Shown here one piece after another: positions 16,106-17,191 of a stretch of DNA of 17,191 nucleotides (the stretch's first letter is position 1; each line of letters starts with the position of its first letter). Origin of the DNA: CAYOFK01 sp964403185 (GTDB lineage Bacteria; Bacteroidota; Bacteroidia; Bacteroidales; VadinHA17); NCBI GenBank assembly GCA_964403185.1, contig CAYOFK010000051.1:1-17191 (forward strand). Direction: 5' to 3'. The translations under genes and the position numbers were made by a program. The notes beneath the pieces are model-generated. The model ran no database searches and was not told the DNA's origin. It saw only the letters and a list, made by a program, of their open reading frames with translations.

Positions 16106-16119
16106 GGTGCCGGGGCACC
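16106..16119. repeat. 14-bp palindrome between the two operators
   Basis: GGTGCC-GG-GGCACC is a perfect 6-bp inverted repeat with a 2-bp centre, midway between the two TetR operator candidates. It could be a separate regulator site, or form a short hairpin in the tetR leader. The sequence is unrelated to the flanking half-sites. Confidence 0.5.
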
Positions 16120-16126
16120 AAATATG
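16119..16126 (-). promoter_or_regulatory. Candidate -7 box of the tetR operon
   Basis: The minus strand reads CATATTTG, matching TAnnTTTG at five of the six fixed positions. It overlaps the edge of the operator at 16125-16142, so bound TetR would occlude it. A TTTG lies about 22 bp further upstream. Transcription would start near 16112, leaving a ~57-nt leader that carries the 16106-16119 palindrome and O1. Confidence 0.35.
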
Positions 16127-16142
16127 ACTGAACGGTCAGTCA
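16125..16142. promoter_or_regulatory. TetR operator candidate O2
   Basis: TGACTGAACGGTCAGTCA is an 18-bp near-perfect palindrome (TGACTG / CAGTCA arms; centre AACGGT), of the length and TGAC-rich style TetR dimers recognise. It shares the half-site CGGTCAGTCA with 16068-16087 and overlaps the putative promoter. Confidence 0.65.
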
Positions 16143-16198
16143 AAAATACAAAAGAATTTTTAATTTCCAAATTTTTTCTGCATTTTTTTTCTCTGCCC

Positions 16199-16260
16199 TG
16201 CCTGCCCGCCGGACCAGGCCATTAGGTAGGTGTCCTTGTAACCCTGCATGCCGGCAGGCA
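16199..16260. repeat. Inverted repeat TGCCTGCC / GGCAGGCA
   Basis: TGCCTGCC at 16199-16206 pairs with GGCAGGCA at 16253-16260 across 46 bp. The right arm is part of TGCCGGCAGGCA. GC-rich TGCCGGCAGGC sequences of this kind are a common intergenic repeat in some Bacteroidota. The left arm follows a T-rich run. Confidence 0.4.
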
Positions 16261-16330
16261 CGGCTGGAAGTGTTATGATTTTGGTGCACGGATGCCAAAT
16301 TGTTACCTGAATGAACATTAGTTGGGTATC

Positions 16331-16379
16331 TGTAGAGCGATTTTGCAAATCGCTAATCGACTTACAAAGTCGATCTACA
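16331..16379. repeat. Cloverleaf-like REP element (two 8-bp hairpins in a 5-bp clamp)
   Basis: Outer arms TGTAG (16331-16335) and CTACA (16375-16379) enclose two perfect hairpins: AGCGATTT-TGC-AAATCGCT (16336-16354) and ATCGACTT-ACA-AAGTCGAT (16356-16374), separated by one base. All 21 pairs are Watson-Crick. The design resembles REP/BIME sequences mobilised by REP-associated tyrosine transposases. It does not have the length or sequence of a tRNA. Confidence 0.65.
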
Positions 16380-16419
16380 TTGGCTTTTCCTCAGCCTTTA
16401 CTTTCCCCTTAGCCTGTAA

Positions 16420-16448
16420 TCGTCGGACGACCTGGAGGCGTCCGACGA
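16420..16448. repeat. 10-bp perfect hairpin TCGTCGGACG / CGTCCGACGA
   Basis: Arms at 16420-16429 and 16439-16448 pair perfectly around a 9-base loop (ACCTGGAGG) that can itself pair CCT with AGG. It has no following T run on either strand, so it is not an intrinsic terminator. More likely a second REP-type element of different sequence from the one at 16331. Confidence 0.6.
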
Positions 16449-16492
16449 ATAAGTATGATCGTAGTGCACGGCTCTATCAATCCCCTACTTTC

Positions 16493-16554
16493 GCTCTGCC
16501 TGGCCCTGTGAAACAAAGGCAGAGCTTTTACTGTGGAGCAGTATTTCACAGGGC
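16493..16554. repeat. Interleaved inverted repeats with pseudoknot topology
   Basis: Arm A GCTCTGCCT (16493-16501) pairs with A' AGGCAGAGC (16517-16525). Arm B GCCCTGTGAAA (16503-16513) pairs with B' TTTCACAGGGC (16544-16554). The order A-B-A'-B' means B lies in the A hairpin loop and pairs beyond it, an H-type pseudoknot. A small ACTG/CAGT stem (16530-16533 with 16539-16542) sits before B'. Both long stems are perfect (9 and 11 bp). Confidence 0.55.
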
Positions 16555-16564
16555 TGGCCCATTC

Positions 16565-16574
16565 CTGCCGGCAG
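16565..16574. repeat. CTGCCGGCAG palindrome
   Basis: A perfect 10-bp palindrome carrying the same CCGGCAG core found at 16251-16258 and 16666-16672. A fragment of a dispersed intergenic repeat is the simplest reading. Confidence 0.35.
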
Positions 16575-16679
16575 ACAGGTACGACCTATAATAATGATTC
16601 ATGGTTAACAATCCTCTATTCCGGTCCGGCATGACCATTTTCTTTTGATTGACATCAGGGGAGGACCGGCAGGTCTGTG

Positions 16680-16692
16680 TACTCTGTGGTTA
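16680..16692 (+). repeat. TACTCTGTGGTTA motif, copy 2
   Basis: Exact 13-bp match to 8080-8092, again followed by AT-rich sequence. Here no AAGAGGGTGTC-type terminal repeat is seen around it, so this may be a remnant of a related element. Confidence 0.45.
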
Positions 16693-16728
16693 TATTTTTT
16701 ATTGACTTTTGATACAGCCCCTGAGAAA

Positions 16729-16780
16729 CCCGGAAGCCAACCGGGCTTTAGCCCTGCATCTCATAAAAAGATGTGGGCTA
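16729..16780. repeat. Compound palindrome around GGGCTTTAGCCC
   Basis: Three overlapping pairings: CCCGG (16729-16733) with CCGGG (16741-16745); GGGCT-TT-AGCCC (16743-16754); and TAGCCC (16749-16754) plus CATCT (16757-16761) with AGATG (16769-16773) plus GGGCTA (16775-16780). The central AGCCC can pair in two exclusive ways. No T run follows, so a terminator is unlikely. It is another REP-type module. Confidence 0.5.
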
Positions 16781-16865
16781 TCTGGCTAATAATGTGTTAT
16801 CCCCTGAAATTTGTAGATTTTTATTTTTTATCTTTAACCTTATATTGCTGATTATCATTGAAAGG

Positions 16866-16897
16866 AAAAAAAAACGATTCTGAGAATATCAGAACCG
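16866..16897 (-). terminator. Intrinsic terminator of the tracrRNA
   Basis: In minus-strand RNA, CGGUUCUGA pairs with UCAGAAUCG (9 bp including one G-U) around a 5-base loop, immediately followed by nine U (16874-16866). It is the clearest Rho-independent terminator in the window. Confidence 0.88.
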
Positions 16898-16950
16898 CTT
16901 TAAATGTTTTCACAACGGAATAATCCTTATTGTGAATAGCTTCAAATTGT
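16866..16950 (-). ncRNA. tracrRNA of a type II-C CRISPR-Cas system
   Basis: On the minus strand a promoter box is followed by an anti-repeat-like segment (ACAATTTGAAGCTATTCACA, about 16930-16949). Then comes AAGGATTATTCC, the short GGA/TCC nexus-type hairpin, then GTTGTGAAAACATTTAAAGC, and a strong intrinsic terminator ending in nine T. This order, and the AAGGATTATTCCGTTGTGAA tail in particular, is what I recall from tracrRNAs beside Bacteroidota type II-C cas9 genes. The crRNA repeat predicted from the anti-repeat begins approximately TTGTGAATAGCTTTCAAATT, as in that group. It may also pair internally: TTCACAA with TTGTGAA at 16909-16915/16930-16936. The 5' end is estimated from the promoter (within a few nt). 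It is encoded divergently from cas9, 40 bp from its ATG. All parts appear intact. Confidence 0.82.
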
Positions 16951-16955
16951 AATAA

Positions 16956-16963
16956 CAAATATA
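16956..16963 (-). promoter_or_regulatory. -7 box of the tracrRNA promoter
   Basis: The minus strand reads TATATTTG, an exact TAnnTTTG match, with a TTGG upstream (17-bp spacer) that is a fair -33 box. A start 6-8 nt downstream (about 16949-16951) places the 5' end just before the anti-repeat, as expected for a short tracrRNA form. Confidence 0.6.
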
Positions 16964-16990
16964 GTAAAATCCTTCATAAACCAACATTAA

Positions 16991-17170
16991 ATGAAAAAAA
17001 TATTAGGTCTGGATATAGGTACAACATCCATAGGATGGGCCTATGTGCATGAAGCAGAGAATGATAATGAGAAAACATCAATTCAAAAACTTGGAGTAAG
17101 AGTAATTCCAATTACCACGGATGAGGAAAATGATTTTAAAAAGCCAAGCCTAGGAGAATATCATGGCTGA
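16991..17170 (+). pseudogene. cas9: cas9 (type II-C) 5' fragment, disrupted after ~51 codons
   Basis: The ATG at 16991 opens MKKILGLDIGTTSIGWA, the Cas9 RuvC-I motif with the expected catalytic Asp8. It continues through VHEAENDNEK and IQKLGVRVIPIT to about Lys51 (17143), closely resembling the N-terminus of Bacteroidota type II-C Cas9. In intact homologues the next residues lead into the Arg-rich bridge helix. Here the frame instead runs PSLGEYHG and stops at TGA 17168-17170, giving 59 residues. None of the three plus-strand frames after 17143 resumes Cas9-like sequence before the window ends at 17191, so a simple one-base frameshift does not explain it. An insertion, rearrangement or assembly misjoin between about 17140 and 17170 is likely. 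HNH, the later RuvC parts, cas1, cas2 and the array are not in this window. Confidence 0.8.
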
Positions 17171-17191
17171 TTTAAATTCGGTGGCCTTGAC
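17144..17191. other. Non-cas9 sequence at the right edge, possible mobile-element end
   Basis: From about 17144 the sequence no longer resembles cas9. It contains TTTAAATTCGGTGGCCTTGA (17170-17189). GGTGGCC repeats occur near the termini of IS21-family elements in Bacteroidota, so this may be the left end of such an insertion in cas9. The stretch is too short to identify and only one GGTGGCC is visible. Confidence 0.25.

Larger units (their letters stand above)
16143..16860. other. About 700-bp gene-free spacer dense in inverted repeats
   Basis: Short plus-strand open frames here (for example 16322-16591 and 16645-16851) run straight through hairpins, have no recognisable protein features, and are not called. 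The content is a series of sequence-unrelated palindromic modules, listed individually, plus three copies of a CCGGCAG core (16251-16258, 16569-16574, 16666-16672). The stretch separates the transporter operon from the tracrRNA/cas9 locus and resembles an insertion-prone boundary. Confidence 0.6.

Noticed and set aside
16331..16379. Cloverleaf-like structure considered as a tRNA
   Set aside because: At 49 bases with only two internal hairpins and no T-arm GTTCGAA-type sequence, it cannot be a tRNA.
16420..16448. Hairpin considered as a Rho-independent terminator
   Set aside because: The stem is perfect, but neither strand has a T run after it.
16322..16591. Plus-strand open frame of 89 codons in the repeat-rich spacer
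   Set aside because: It runs through three different palindromic modules, has no recognisable motif or start context, and its length is explained by lack of stops in GC-rich repeats.
16645..16851. Plus-strand open frame of 68 codons before the tracrRNA terminator
   Set aside because: It overlaps the GGGCTTTAGCCC compound palindrome and the 13-bp repeat; composition is not protein-like and no homology is recognised.
16930..16963. Possible degenerate CRISPR repeat next to cas9
   Set aside because: There is only one copy, no spacer-repeat periodicity, and the segment sits in register with a promoter and tracrRNA tail, so it is the anti-repeat.
17164..17191. Firm call of an IS21 insertion in cas9
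   Set aside because: Only one GGTGGCC motif and fewer than 30 bases are visible, with no transposase or target duplication, so it is kept only as a hypothesis.

Overview
The window reads as chromosomal DNA from a member of the Bacteroidota (Bacteroidales/Marinilabiliales-like; this is an inference). Reasons: gene content typical of that phylum (DUF4271, a diverged HemD, YidD overlapping RnpA without rpmH, a FISUMP-domain lipoprotein); several exact matches to the Bacteroidota -7 promoter box TAnnTTTG; weak or absent Shine-Dalgarno sequences; and a tracrRNA/cas9 start of Bacteroidota type II-C character. Every confidently called gene is on the minus strand, except the cas9 start at the right edge and a doubtful C-terminal fragment at the left edge.

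Layout in transcription order on the minus strand, right to left. (1) 16055-8173: a TetR regulator, a LolA-like periplasmic protein, three consecutive FtsX/MacB-type permeases, one MacB/LolD-type ATPase, an outer-membrane beta-barrel protein and a FISUMP lipoprotein. Gaps are 3-85 bp, so this is probably one operon: inner-membrane ABC complex, periplasmic carrier and outer-membrane barrel. It looks like a trans-envelope exporter or sorter of a hydrophobic (lipid or lipoprotein-like) substrate, controlled by its own TetR through two operator-like palindromes at 16068-16087 and 16125-16142. The TetR carries a consensus EF-hand loop. (2) 7842-7261: a two-membrane-segment coiled-coil protein of unknown role. 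(3) 7132-4526: housekeeping metabolism: phosphofructokinase with PPi-type active-site residues, Dtd, DeoC. (4) 4441-97: DUF4271 protein, HemD (TTG start), RnpA, YidD (17-bp overlap with rnpA) and a CtpA-type S41 protease.

Non-coding regions. 7843-8172 contains a MITE-like element with imperfect inverted termini (about 7990-8132). 16056-16990 begins with the TetR operator region. It then has about 600 bp packed with unrelated inverted repeats: a two-hairpin cloverleaf-like element, a 10-bp perfect hairpin, an interleaved pseudoknot-type arrangement, and GGGCTTTAGCCC-type palindromes. It ends in a compact type II-C tracrRNA gene on the minus strand, with promoter, anti-repeat, conserved tail and intrinsic terminator.

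Right edge. Divergent from the tracrRNA, on the plus strand, is an ATG with a clear Cas9 RuvC-I N-terminus. Cas9-like sequence stops after about residue 51 and the frame closes at 17170, so the gene is disrupted here by an insertion, rearrangement or misjoin. The last ~30 bp carry a GGTGGCC motif that could belong to an IS21-like end (speculative). The tracrRNA gene looks intact while cas9 is broken, which is the most notable feature of the window.
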